Of a stretch of DNA of 47,638 bases, positions 16,839 to 25,610 are shown piece after piece. The stretch spans positions 90,913 through 138,550 of the forward strand of contig SVMA01000001.1 in assembly GCA_015067635.1 (NCBI GenBank). Reading direction: 5' to 3'. The number at the start of each line of letters is the position of its first letter. The stretch's first letter is position 1. A model generated the notes under the pieces. The model was not told where the DNA came from. It saw only the letters and a list, made by a program, of their open reading frames with translations, and did no database searches. The DNA is from Oscillospiraceae bacterium. Its GTDB lineage: Bacteria; Bacillota; Clostridia; Oscillospirales; Oscillospiraceae. Made by a program: the position numbers and the translations under genes.

Positions 16839-16871
16839 ACTCCCCGACCTTGCGGTCGGGGAGTTTTGTTT
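16839..16871 (+). terminator. Rho-independent terminator of rpsB-tsf
   Basis: ACTCCCCGACC (16839-16849) with GGTCGGGGAGT (16854-16864), perfect 11-bp stem, loop TTGC, then TTTGTTTT. An A-rich 5' flank would also give T-richness on the minus strand for the convergent dNTPase gene. Confidence 0.92.
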
Positions 16872-16882
16872 TCGGTGCCGCA

Positions 16883-18133
16883 TCAGACAGGCTCATCCAT
16901 GGATATCTGCCCACTCAGCCGATTGCGCCGTTCGTACAGATCGTTGAAATAGCCCGTGTATTCCACATAGTAATTGCTGTCGGGGAACAGATAACGGTGC
17001 AGATCAATAAGATAATCGTCCGTCATGCTGGCAATATAGTCCACCACAATCTGGTTGGGCTCTGTTTTTCCGTACCGCACAGAACGGTTATATCGGGTTT
17101 GATTTACATAATCCACATGGTGGAGTAGGATGGGCGAGCTCTGCTTGTCCTGGATCAGGTCGTCCAACAGCTGTTCATAGAGCTCCTGCATCATGGGCTT
17201 GACCACCCGGTTCAAAATCACTCTGCCCGGTTCGTTGGCATAAATCATGGCGTAGTTTTCCTTTTTGTAAGACTGTACCGCCTTGAAATGCTCCTCGTCC
17301 AGCTTGATATAGGGATGCCCGTAACTGTTTTCAATAATATTGACCACCAGATTGTTGATGATCTCCGAATTCACACTGCCGATGACAGAATCGGAAAATT
17401 GCCGGCCGTCCACCATCTGCATACTGGCAGCATCCTGCCGATCCTTGCCCAAATAGGCAATGATATCCGAAATACGCACCACATTTCCCTCCAGTGTATT
17501 GGGCTGGATCTTATTGGCATAACCGGGGATAGTGTAGGCTTTTTCCAGTTCCGCTTCAAATTCTTCAAAGCTGTCCATAGGCACGGGATGGTATTCCGCC
17601 AGCTCTATTTCACCGTTGTGACCGGCAATGCCGGACAGAGTCTGAAGGGACAGATTCAGGGGGAAGATTTTGTCCAGCACCCGGGCGGAATGGATATTGT
17701 GATTAAAAAATCTGCCGGTATGGTTGTTATACAGCTCATTCAGATATACTTCACCGCAGTGGGCGAAGGGGGTGTGTCCAATATCATGCCCCAGCGCAAT
17801 GGCTTCAATCAGATCCAGATTCAGATTTAACGCTCTGCCAATGGTGCGGGCAATGCGGGAAACCAACTGCACATGAAGACTCCGACGGGTAATATCGTCA
17901 TTTTTGGTCAAAGAAAACACCTGTGTCTTGTCCGTGTAGCGGTTATAATAGGGGCTGTACATAACCCGGTCAATGTCCTCAGCGAATCTGGGCCGCCAAA
18001 CCTGCGTCGGCTTGTCGTCACCGTACCGGCGGATTGCCATACAGTCGTGGCAGGAGTGATCCGTATAGGTGCGGTTTTGCTTTTCCTGCTCTATGCGTGC
18101 GGACAGCGCACCGGAAAGTTGTTCTTTTGCCAT
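16883..18133 (-). CDS. HD-domain dGTP triphosphohydrolase-like protein
   Basis: The 416-residue protein belongs to the dGTPase/dNTPase HD superfamily that cleaves dNTPs to nucleoside and triphosphate. Visible motifs are RYTDKTQVFSL, the metal-binding HVQLVSRIARTIGR near residue 84, and the HD block ALGHDIGHTPFAHCGE near 109-124. The ATG complementary to 18131-18133 was chosen because GGAGG lies about 8 nt upstream. It stands alone, convergent to tsf and divergent from the ABC exporter. Substrate preference cannot be told from sequence. Confidence 0.87.
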   Translation of the reverse strand: MAKEQLSGALSARIEQEKQNRTYTDHSCHDCMAIRRYGDDKPTQVWRPRFAEDIDRVMYSPYYNRYTDKTQVFSLTKNDDITRRSLHVQLVSRIARTIGRALNLNLDLIEAIALGHDIGHTPFAHCGEVYLNELYNNHTGRFFNHNIHSARVLDKIFPLNLSLQTLSGIAGHNGEIELAEYHPVPMDSFEEFEAELEKAYTIPGYANKIQPNTLEGNVVRISDIIAYLGKDRQDAASMQMVDGRQFSDSVIGSVNSEIINNLVVNIIENSYGHPYIKLDEEHFKAVQSYKKENYAMIYANEPGRVILNRVVKPMMQELYEQLLDDLIQDKQSSPILLHHVDYVNQTRYNRSVRYGKTEPNQIVVDYIASMTDDYLIDLHRYLFPDSNYYVEYTGYFNDLYERRNRLSGQISMDEPV

Positions 18134-18155
18134 AGAGAAACCCTCCTTTTCTTTT

Positions 18156-18183
18156 ATCATACCACAAGATCATAAATATGCAA
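18156..18183 (-). promoter_or_regulatory. Promoter of the dNTPase-like gene
   Basis: On the minus strand TTGCAT (18178-18183) and TATGAT (18156-18161), spacer 16 nt. Confidence 0.6.
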
Positions 18184-18261
18184 GAAAAATTGGGGAAATC
18201 CCGTCTGTTCCCACGCTTTCTCCTCTTGCCGGGAGAAAATTGTAAACATTTTGAGATGGGG

Positions 18262-18290
18262 TTGCACAAAAAAGTCCGATATGCTATTAT
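18262..18290 (+). promoter_or_regulatory. Promoter of the ABC exporter pair
   Basis: TTGCAC (18262-18267) and TATTAT (18285-18290), spacer 17 nt, about 40 nt before the start codon. Confidence 0.65.
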
Positions 18291-18327
18291 AAAGAATAAG
18301 GTTTTGCTCTTTGGAGGTAACACGCGT

Positions 18328-20073
18328 ATGATTCGACGATTGGCCCGATGTATTCGGGAATATAAATGGGCGGCGCTCCTCAGTCCTCTCTGCATGGTTG
18401 GAGAGGTCGCTATGGAAGTCACCATCCCGTTGGTAATGGCAGATCTGTATGACTACGGTGTATGTCTGCAGGACATGAATGTGGTCATCACCCGATCCGC
18501 TTTGTTGGTATTTTGCGCCATAGCATCCTTGCTGTTCGGCGTGGCATCGGCAAACTTTGCCGCCAAAGCCGCCACCGGTTTTGCAAAAAATCTGCGCCAC
18601 GACATGTTCTACCGGGTGCAGAAGTTCAGCTTTTCCAATATCGACAAGTTTTCCTCATCTTCCATCGTCACCCGGCTGACTTCCGATGTGGCCCAGTTGC
18701 AGATGGCCTTTCAGATGATGATCCGCATGACCATCCGCTGTACCATGATGCTGATTCTGGCTCTGATCATGGCGCTTCGGCTGTCCGTCCAACTCAGTAC
18801 CGTTTACTTACAGGTCATGCCGGTGTTGATCGTTGCCCTGGTATGCCTTGTCCCCATGGTTTTCAAGATTTTTGACCGCAGTTTCAAAAAACTGGACCGG
18901 CTGAATAACGTGGTGCAGGAAAATGTCCACGGCATCCGGGTCGTCAAATCCTTTGTCCGGGAAGAACGGGAAAACGAGAAATTCACCGACATTTCCGGCG
19001 ACCTGGCCAAGAATTTCTCCAAGGCCGAAAAAATCCTGTCTCTGAACTCCCCCATTATGATGGGCTGTGTATACGCCTGTATGCTGGCCATTTCCTGGTT
19101 GGGCGCGCAGATGGTCATCGCCTCGGGCAACGATCCTCTGAAAGGTCTGACCACCGGTCAACTGTCTTCCATGTTCACCTACACCACCCAGATCCTCATG
19201 GGTCTGATGAATATGTCCATGGTGTTCGTGATGATGACCATGGCCCGGACGCCCCTGCGCCGTTGCTATGAGCTTCTTTCCGAAGAACCGGACCTGACTT
19301 CCCCCGAAAACGCCATTAAAGAGGTTGCCGACGGCTCTATCGATTTTGAAAATGTGTCTTTCCGCTACTCTGCCACAGCAAAACACCGGGCCCTGAAGGA
19401 AGTCTCTCTGCACATTCCCTCCGGCGCGACTGTGGGTATTTTGGGCAGCACCGGCTCCAGTAAATCCACTTTGGTGCAGCTGATTCCCCGGCTGTACGAT
19501 GTGTCCGAGGGCACGCTGAAAGTGGGCGGTGTGGATGTCAAGGACTATGATTTGGAAGTCCTGCGGGATAACGTTGCCATGGTTTTGCAGAAAAACGTGC
19601 TGTTCTCCGGCACTATCAAGGAAAACCTGCGCTGGGGCAATCCTGACGCTACCGACGAAGAATTGATTGAAGCCTGCCGCCTGGCCTGCGCTGACAATTT
19701 CATTCAGAGCTTCCCCGACAAATACGACACTTACATCGAACAGGGCGGCACCAATGTTTCCGGCGGACAAAAGCAGCGGCTTTGTATCGCCCGGGCATTG
19801 CTGAAAAAGCCCAAAATCCTGATTTTGGACGACTCCACCTCCGCAGTGGATACCCGTACCGATGCTGTCATCCGCCAGGCCTTTGCCGAAAAGATTCCTG
19901 GCACGACCAAGCTGATCATTGCCCAACGTGTGGCTTCTGTGCAGGATGCAGATATGATCCTCGTCCTGGATAACGGCCAGGTGGTCGCCCAGGGCAATCA
20001 CGACGAACTTATGAATACCTGCTCCATTTATCAGGAAGTCTTCTTTTCTCAGAAGAAAGGAGGGGATGAATAA
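18328..20073 (+). CDS. ABC exporter, subunit 1 (degenerate-site half transporter)
   Basis: This 581-residue half transporter has an N-terminal six-helix membrane domain (about 1-310) and a C-terminal ATPase domain. The Walker A reads GSTGSSKS (373-380), with Ser where the last Gly is usual. The signature is VSGGQKQR. Walker B ends ILDDSTSAVD, with Asp502 replacing the catalytic Glu, and the switch His is Gln533 (IAQRVASV). These changes are the pattern of the degenerate partner in heterodimeric exporters. ATG 18328 follows TTGGAGG. The stop overlaps the partner start (TAATG). The substrate is unknown; the multidrug or lipid export range is typical. Confidence 0.9.
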   Translation: MIRRLARCIREYKWAALLSPLCMVGEVAMEVTIPLVMADLYDYGVCLQDMNVVITRSALLVFCAIASLLFGVASANFAAKAATGFAKNLRHDMFYRVQKFSFSNIDKFSSSSIVTRLTSDVAQLQMAFQMMIRMTIRCTMMLILALIMALRLSVQLSTVYLQVMPVLIVALVCLVPMVFKIFDRSFKKLDRLNNVVQENVHGIRVVKSFVREERENEKFTDISGDLAKNFSKAEKILSLNSPIMMGCVYACMLAISWLGAQMVIASGNDPLKGLTTGQLSSMFTYTTQILMGLMNMSMVFVMMTMARTPLRRCYELLSEEPDLTSPENAIKEVADGSIDFENVSFRYSATAKHRALKEVSLHIPSGATVGILGSTGSSKSTLVQLIPRLYDVSEGTLKVGGVDVKDYDLEVLRDNVAMVLQKNVLFSGTIKENLRWGNPDATDEELIEACRLACADNFIQSFPDKYDTYIEQGGTNVSGGQKQRLCIARALLKKPKILILDDSTSAVDTRTDAVIRQAFAEKIPGTTKLIIAQRVASVQDADMILVLDNGQVVAQGNHDELMNTCSIYQEVFFSQKKGGDE

Positions 20074-21974
20074 TGCCTCCTGTGAGAATGCGCGGCGACG
20101 GCCGCAAGGCAAAGAACCCCAAAAAGACCCTGGGACGGCTCCTTAAGTACCTGATGAACTATAAGTTCACCATTTTGTGCGTGATCGCATGTATCTTTGT
20201 CACCGCCCTTGTGCAGTCCCGAAGTGCCACGGCGTTGGGTAAGTTGGTTGACGATTTTCTCCTGCCCATGGTGGCATCCGGTTCTGCGGACTTTGCTCCC
20301 ATTTGGAGCTTCCTCATTAAACTGGCATGTATTTTTGCAGTTGGCATGATCGCCAGTTTTCTGCAAAGTTATCTCATGGTGGGTGTCACCCAGGGCATCC
20401 AGAAAACCGTCCGGGACGATATGTTCCGGAAGATGCAAACCCTTCCCATCCGCTATTTTGACACCAATACCGCAGGTAACATCATGTCCCGCTACACCAG
20501 CGACATTGACACCCTGCGCATGATGATCTCCCAGTCCATTCCTCAGGCTTTTTCCGCTGTGGTTACTCTGGTGGTTATCTTCATCACCATGCTCACGGAA
20601 TCCTGGATTCTCACTATCGTTACCATGATCACCGTCATGGCGGTGGTGTTTTCCACCAAATTCCTGGCTGGAAGAGCCGCAAAATTCTTCATTGGCCAGC
20701 AAAAATCCCTGGGTGCGGTTAACGGCTACATTGAAGAAATGATCTCCGGCCAAAAGGTAGTCAAAGTCTTCAACCATGAAGACACCTGCAAGGAAGAATT
20801 CGACAGACTCAACACCGAGCTTCAGCAAAACGCCTACTCTGCCGGTAAATTCACCAACATGATGGGCCCCATCAACAACAACCTGGGCTATGTGCAGTAC
20901 GCCATCCTCGCCATTGTTGGCGGCATTCTGTGCGTGTTATCCACCGAGGAAATGCCTTTGCTCACTCTGGGCAGTCTGATGGCCTTTATGACCCTTTCCC
21001 GAAACTTCAACATGCCCATCAACCAAATTTCCCAGCAGATGAACGCCATCGTTATGGCTTTGGCCGGCGCAGAGCGAATCTTTGACCTGATGGATCAGGA
21101 TCCGGAAGCAGATAACGGCTATGTCACGCTGGTCAATGCGGAAATCGACGAAAACGGAAATATCACCGAATGTGCTCACCGCACCGGTTACTGGGCATGG
21201 CGGCATCCCCATGGTGACGGCACCCTGACCTATACCCAGTTAAAGGGTGATATCACCATGAATAATGTGGACTTTGGCTATGTTCCGGAAAAGACGGTGC
21301 TCCATGATGTAACGCTGTATGCCTATCCCGGGCAAAAGATCGCCTTTGTAGGTGCGACCGGTGCCGGCAAGACCACCATAACCAACCTGATCAATCGGTT
21401 TTATGACATCGATGAAGGCAAGATCCGCTATGACGGCATCAATATCAATAAAATCAAAAAGCCCGATCTGCGGCGCAGTCTTGGCGTGGTTCTGCAGGAC
21501 ACCAACCTGTTTACCGGTACGGTGATGGATAACATCCGTTACGGCAAGCTGGATGCAACCGACGAGGAATGTATCCGGGCCGCAAAGCTGGCCAATGCCC
21601 ATGATTTCATCACCCGCCTGCCCAACGGCTATGACACAGAGCTCACCGGAAACGGTGCCCAGCTCTCTCAGGGACAGCGTCAACTGATTGCCATCGCCCG
21701 TGCGGCTGTGGCAGACCCGCCGGTGATGATTTTGGACGAGGCAACCTCTTCCATTGACACCCGGACAGAAGCCCTTGTACAAAAAGGCATGGACGCATTG
21801 ATGCAGGGCAGAACCACCTTCGTCATTGCCCACCGGCTGTCCACGGTTATGAATTCTGACTGTATCATGGTTTTGGACCACGGCAGAATCATCGAACGGG
21901 GCACCCATGCAGACCTGATTGCCCAAAAGGGAACCTATTATCAGCTGTACACCGGTGCATTTGAATTGGAATAA
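20073..21974 (+). CDS. ABC exporter, subunit 2 (catalytic half transporter)
   Basis: The 633-residue partner has a membrane domain (about 30-340), a roughly 45-residue insertion before the ATPase domain (near 350-390) and canonical ATPase motifs: GATGAGKTT (427-435), LSQGQRQL signature, ILDEATSSID with catalytic Glu556, and the switch His587 in IAHRLSTV. It therefore supplies the intact residues that subunit 1 lacks. AAAGGAGGGG lies upstream and the start overlaps the previous stop. A heterodimeric inner-membrane exporter is expected. Confidence 0.92.
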   Translation: MPPVRMRGDGRKAKNPKKTLGRLLKYLMNYKFTILCVIACIFVTALVQSRSATALGKLVDDFLLPMVASGSADFAPIWSFLIKLACIFAVGMIASFLQSYLMVGVTQGIQKTVRDDMFRKMQTLPIRYFDTNTAGNIMSRYTSDIDTLRMMISQSIPQAFSAVVTLVVIFITMLTESWILTIVTMITVMAVVFSTKFLAGRAAKFFIGQQKSLGAVNGYIEEMISGQKVVKVFNHEDTCKEEFDRLNTELQQNAYSAGKFTNMMGPINNNLGYVQYAILAIVGGILCVLSTEEMPLLTLGSLMAFMTLSRNFNMPINQISQQMNAIVMALAGAERIFDLMDQDPEADNGYVTLVNAEIDENGNITECAHRTGYWAWRHPHGDGTLTYTQLKGDITMNNVDFGYVPEKTVLHDVTLYAYPGQKIAFVGATGAGKTTITNLINRFYDIDEGKIRYDGININKIKKPDLRRSLGVVLQDTNLFTGTVMDNIRYGKLDATDEECIRAAKLANAHDFITRLPNGYDTELTGNGAQLSQGQRQLIAIARAAVADPPVMILDEATSSIDTRTEALVQKGMDALMQGRTTFVIAHRLSTVMNSDCIMVLDHGRIIERGTHADLIAQKGTYYQLYTGAFELE

Positions 21975-21980
21975 AGCTTT

Positions 21981-22012
21981 GGGACACCCCGATGGGGTGT
22001 CCCATTTCTTTT
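21981..22012 (+). terminator. Rho-independent terminator after the ABC exporter
   Basis: GGGACACCCC (21981-21990) with GGGGTGTCCC (21994-22003), loop GAT, then ATTTCTTTT. Confidence 0.85.
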
Positions 22013-22021
22013 GAAGGCTTC

Positions 22022-22696
22022 TTATTCCAGCGCCGTCTTTAATTTTCCCAGAGCGCGTTTTTCGATACGGGATACGTAGCTGCGGCTGATGCCCAGAATC
22101 TGCGCCACCTCTCTTTGCCGCATAGGCGCATTGCCACCCAAGCCGTAGCGCAGAAAAATCACCTGCTTTTCCTGCCCCTGAAGCTGCTCCTCCACCGCCC
22201 TGCGCACCTGCACAATACGTTCCCGGGTGCTTACGGTTTCCAGCAGGTCTGCATCCTCCGCCACTACGTCCATGAGAGATAGCGCCGTGCCGTCACTTCC
22301 CGTTTCAATATAATCTGACAGCGAAACATCCTGGCTGGACTTCCTCTGCGCCCGAAAATACATGAGAATTTCATTTTCCACACAGCGGGCCGCATAGGTC
22401 GCAAGTCTTGCCCCTTTCGTCAGGTCAAAGGTAGATATTCCCTTGATCAAACCGATGGTGCCAATGGAAATCAGGTCCTCCTGATCCGCTGTTTGGGTAT
22501 AGTATTTTTTCATAATATGTGCAACCAGTCGCAAATTGCGCTCTACCAGAATATTGCGGGCCTCCATATCTCCGTTTGCCGCTTTTTCCAAATAGTACGC
22601 CTCCTCCTTGGCTGTCAAGGGTCTGGGAAAGCTGCCGGTGGACAACTGCAGGGAATACAGCAGTGACCCCAACATCAACCATACCGCAGGAATCAA
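22022..22696 (-). CDS. sigK: Sporulation sigma factor SigK
   Basis: The product (224 residues from TTG) is a sigma-70-type factor closest in look to mother-cell SigK: SFPRPLTAKEE, RNLRLVAHIMKKYY, EDLISIGTIGLIKGI and TYAARCVENEILM in region 2, and ISRSYVSRIEKRAL in region 4. About 20 hydrophobic residues precede SFPRPL, as in the pro-sequence removed from Bacillus pro-SigK. A GTG at 22705 is the longest start but directly abuts GGAGG; the TTG at 22694-22696 has an 8-nt spacing and is preferred. No interrupting skin element is present. SigK directs late spore coat genes. Confidence 0.85.
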   Translation of the reverse strand: MIPAVWLMLGSLLYSLQLSTGSFPRPLTAKEEAYYLEKAANGDMEARNILVERNLRLVAHIMKKYYTQTADQEDLISIGTIGLIKGISTFDLTKGARLATYAARCVENEILMYFRAQRKSSQDVSLSDYIETGSDGTALSLMDVVAEDADLLETVSTRERIVQVRRAVEEQLQGQEKQVIFLRYGLGGNAPMRQREVAQILGISRSYVSRIEKRALGKLKTALE

Positions 22697-22775
22697 ATTT
22701 CCCACCTCCCCTTTACTCTATTCCCGATTGCCCGTCCATTTTCCTGGAATAAACAAGGGAAAAAGGGGGTTATCG

Positions 22776-22845
22776 GGTCATTCCGAGACCGGTTCTCAAA
22801 GCGGATTGCCATACCGGTGACATCGGTCACTGGTTCGCAATGACA
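22776..22845 (-). repeat. Palindromic intergenic repeat, TGTCATTGCGAA family
   Basis: The 45-nt core (22801-22845, minus strand) matches the copy at 37088-37132 at 43 of 45 positions. Its centre is an inverted repeat with GTGAC/GTCAC around CGAT, with an outer ATTGC/GCAAT pair. Together with its flanks it fills most of the 207-nt sigK-mrdA gap; I see no gene there. Confidence 0.75.
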
Positions 22846-22869
22846 TGGGGAGACAGATGTCATTCTGTT

Positions 22870-22905
22870 GCTCAAAAGAAAAAGACCTGTTTTTCAACAG
22901 GTCTT
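22870..22905 (-). terminator. Terminator of the U32-maf-mreCD-mrdA run
   Basis: AAGACCTGTT (22882-22891) with AACAGGTCTT (22896-22905), loop TTTC on the plus strand. On the minus strand the stem is followed by TTTCTTTTGAG. Confidence 0.85.
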
Positions 22906-22912
22906 TTTTGAT

Positions 22913-25036
22913 TTAGCTGAGTTGATTTTCTCCGGACGGGAGATTGCCGGCAAGTTCCTTTTCAAAATAGGTGTCCAGTAACGCCTTGGCAATCTGACCC
23001 ATGGTTCGTCCGTGACCGGCCTTTTCTCCGTATACCACAATGGCAATTTCCGGGTCATCATAGGGCGCATAGCAGACAAATGCACCGTTGTCCGAGCCGC
23101 CGGAATCTGTTTCCGCCGTGCCGGTCTTGGCCGCCACAGCAATGGGATAGTTAGCTAAAATGGTTCGTGCGGTACCGGATGTTGCCACATCCCGCATGCC
23201 CTGAGTGTAGGCGCGGTACGCATCATCGGAAATCTCAAATTTGCTCACGATCTCCGGCTCATTGACGAATTCCAGTGTCTTGTAATCCGCGGATACCACC
23301 CGGTTGAGGAAGGTTGCCTTATACCGCGTGCCCCGATTGGCCAGGGTTGAAGTATACACGCACAGCTGCATGGGCGTAAATTTGTTGTCCGACTGTCCAA
23401 TGGAAGCCTGGATACGGTCCGCAGGATAGAAGCCGCTTTCTCCCTCCTGGGGGTGAAGCTTCGCCTTGGTTTCCGCATTGGCGCGATAGCCAACGTATTC
23501 AAACAACTCCACTCCGGTCTTTTCTCCCAGTCCCAGGTGTCTGGCCGTAGAATCCACCACGTCCCAGCGGTCTCCGCCGATCTCATCCGCAAGCATATAG
23601 AAATAGTAGTTGCAGGATACGCACAGGGCGTATGAAGAATTGACATGACCGTGGGTTCTGCCGCTGGATGTCCATGTCAGACAATTTGCGGTATATCCGG
23701 GATATTTGGTGAACACACCCTTATCCTCATATTCTGTTTTGCTGCTGATAATGTTGGAATTGATTCCGGCAATCACCATGGACATCTTATAGGTGGAACC
23801 GGGTGAATAGGTAGCCATCAGTGCCCGGTTGAACATAGGCGCAAAGGGCTCCTGCAGCAGATCATTATAGTCCTCCCGGAAGGTGGACAGATTATAGGTT
23901 GGGTAGCTGGCACAAGCCAACACCTGACCGGTTTTCACATCCATCACTACCACGCTGCCGCCCTCGGCATCCGCACCGTCGGGAATCTCGTCGTCATCCG
24001 GATTCGTATCCACCGTTTCCCGCAGACTGGTGATCAACGCCGCCAGCTGTTCCTCTGCTGTGGTTTGCAAATTCAGATCAATGGTCAGCTCTACGTTTTT
24101 TCCGGCAATGGGACGAAGTTCCTCGTTGGTCTCCTTGTCCCGCTGGTAATACTGCTCAATCAGATCTCCCTCGGCGGTGACCACGTCTACCCGATAGCCG
24201 TCAATGCCGTGAAGATACTCCTCGAAGGCTTCTTCAAAGCCGCTTTGTCCCACCAATGCGTCCTTTTCATAATTTTCCTTATTCTTATAGGTGCTCTCCC
24301 ACTGGTCAGCGGTAATGGCACCGATATATCCCAAAATATGGGCCCCGTATTCCGTATTGTACACCCGCACCATGGACTCTTCCGTGTTCAGTCCGGGAAT
24401 GCCCAGCTCCAAAATAGCCGCCAGCACCCGATTGTCCACATCCTCCATGAAGATGTAGTTGGGCAGATTGGTAATATCCTGCCGCAAACGCAGCTCATAG
24501 CGCAGACCGATAACTGCCCGCGCATCTTCATCGGACCAGCTGTCCGGAATCTTATAATACTGCCGCAGGGTGCGGATCAGCACAGGTGCGGTGATATCTG
24601 AGTCTAAACCGCCGGCAACCACCGGCAGATAGGCCTGAAAATGCTTCTGTCCGGAAGCTCCCACTTCATCCAGAGTATATTGGAAGGGCGCCTCCTTGGT
24701 GACAGGGAAATGCTCGATATATTCTTCTCCCATCTCCCGACACAGTGTCACCAGCTTCAGTAAATGGGCATTGGTATTGCTGTTACTGGTAATTACGAAA
24801 TGGTTAAACACCATATCGTAGGTGGCCCGGTTGGTAATCAGAACATTTCCGTTACGGTCAAGCAGATCTCCCCGTGCCGCCTTGACCCGGGTGACCGTAT
24901 AGAATTTTTTCACGTTATCCGTATTGCCGCCGGTTTTAATGATCTGTACATTGTAAAGCCGCAGGCAAAAAAATCCCAGCAGCAGGCAAAACAGACCCAA
25001 AATAACGGTCACACGAAAACGGGTTATTCTTTCCAT
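22913..25036 (-). CDS. mrdA: Penicillin-binding protein 2 (class B transpeptidase)
   Basis: PBP2 cross-links peptidoglycan during cell elongation. The 707-residue protein has an N-terminal anchor (residues 9-28), a dimerisation/pedestal domain starting near RGDLLDRNG (56-63), and transpeptidase motifs STYK (Ser414-Lys417), SCN (474-476) and KTGT (637-640). The ATG at 25034-25036 has GGAGGAG just upstream and overlaps the end of mreD by 13 nt, the classic mreCD-mrdA coupling. It is the last gene of a minus-strand run that starts with the U32 gene. Confidence 0.95.
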   Translation of the reverse strand: MERITRFRVTVILGLFCLLLGFFCLRLYNVQIIKTGGNTDNVKKFYTVTRVKAARGDLLDRNGNVLITNRATYDMVFNHFVITSNSNTNAHLLKLVTLCREMGEEYIEHFPVTKEAPFQYTLDEVGASGQKHFQAYLPVVAGGLDSDITAPVLIRTLRQYYKIPDSWSDEDARAVIGLRYELRLRQDITNLPNYIFMEDVDNRVLAAILELGIPGLNTEESMVRVYNTEYGAHILGYIGAITADQWESTYKNKENYEKDALVGQSGFEEAFEEYLHGIDGYRVDVVTAEGDLIEQYYQRDKETNEELRPIAGKNVELTIDLNLQTTAEEQLAALITSLRETVDTNPDDDEIPDGADAEGGSVVVMDVKTGQVLACASYPTYNLSTFREDYNDLLQEPFAPMFNRALMATYSPGSTYKMSMVIAGINSNIISSKTEYEDKGVFTKYPGYTANCLTWTSSGRTHGHVNSSYALCVSCNYYFYMLADEIGGDRWDVVDSTARHLGLGEKTGVELFEYVGYRANAETKAKLHPQEGESGFYPADRIQASIGQSDNKFTPMQLCVYTSTLANRGTRYKATFLNRVVSADYKTLEFVNEPEIVSKFEISDDAYRAYTQGMRDVATSGTARTILANYPIAVAAKTGTAETDSGGSDNGAFVCYAPYDDPEIAIVVYGEKAGHGRTMGQIAKALLDTYFEKELAGNLPSGENQLS

Positions 25037-25605
25037 GATTCTCCTCCGATATTGCTGATGGACAGGAAAAGGGGATAAAGCAGTGGCATGACTGCCACAG
25101 ACAGCACGCCGCAAAGAGCAAAAACACCCAACCTGTCCAAGGTGGTATTGCCCACAAACCAACCAATGGCAAATACGCCCAATTCATACAGAAACATTCC
25201 TGCGGCGGCGCAGAGCATGGTTGCACTAAAGCACCGCTGAAGGTAATTTCTGCGAAAAATACACAGCAGAGTTCCCAGACCGGTAATCAGAGCGATGGAA
25301 TACGTCCCCGGTGCAGTGCCCGAAAAATAATACAGCGTGGAGCTTATCAGTGTGAACACTGCCGTGGTCTCCGGATCGAAGAACATTCCGCAAAGCAAAA
25401 TGCCGCAGACTGCCATATCGAAGGTGGAGCCGGAAATCTGTATCCGGCACAGCACCACGTCCTGCAAAAGCGACAGCACAACCAGAACAAGACTTACCGC
25501 ACCCCATTTCAGCAGACGTTTTCGCTGAATTGGAGTCAGATAAAGCTTTTTCAGGGTTCCTTCTCCCCGGTCCGGCTTAAATTCATACTTACGTTTTCCA
25601 AACAT
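25024..25605 (-). CDS. mreD: Rod-shape-determining protein MreD
   Basis: MreD is an integral membrane part of the elongasome. The 193-residue product has a basic cytoplasmic N-terminus (about 1-33) and five or so hydrophobic helices, with the FDPETTAVF segment near 76 placed like the DP-containing loop of the family. It lies 5 nt after mreC and overlaps mrdA. Sequence in this family is weakly conserved; position between mreC and mrdA is the strongest support. Confidence 0.85.
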   Translation of the reverse strand: MFGKRKYEFKPDRGEGTLKKLYLTPIQRKRLLKWGAVSLVLVVLSLLQDVVLCRIQISGSTFDMAVCGILLCGMFFDPETTAVFTLISSTLYYFSGTAPGTYSIALITGLGTLLCIFRRNYLQRCFSATMLCAAAGMFLYELGVFAIGWFVGNTTLDRLGVFALCGVLSVAVMPLLYPLFLSISNIGGESWKE

Positions 25606-25610
25606 AGCCG

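Noticed and set aside
18178..18327. Longer start for ABC exporter subunit 1
   Set aside because: It would include the promoter region; ATG 18328 has TTGGAGG upstream and begins the membrane domain correctly.
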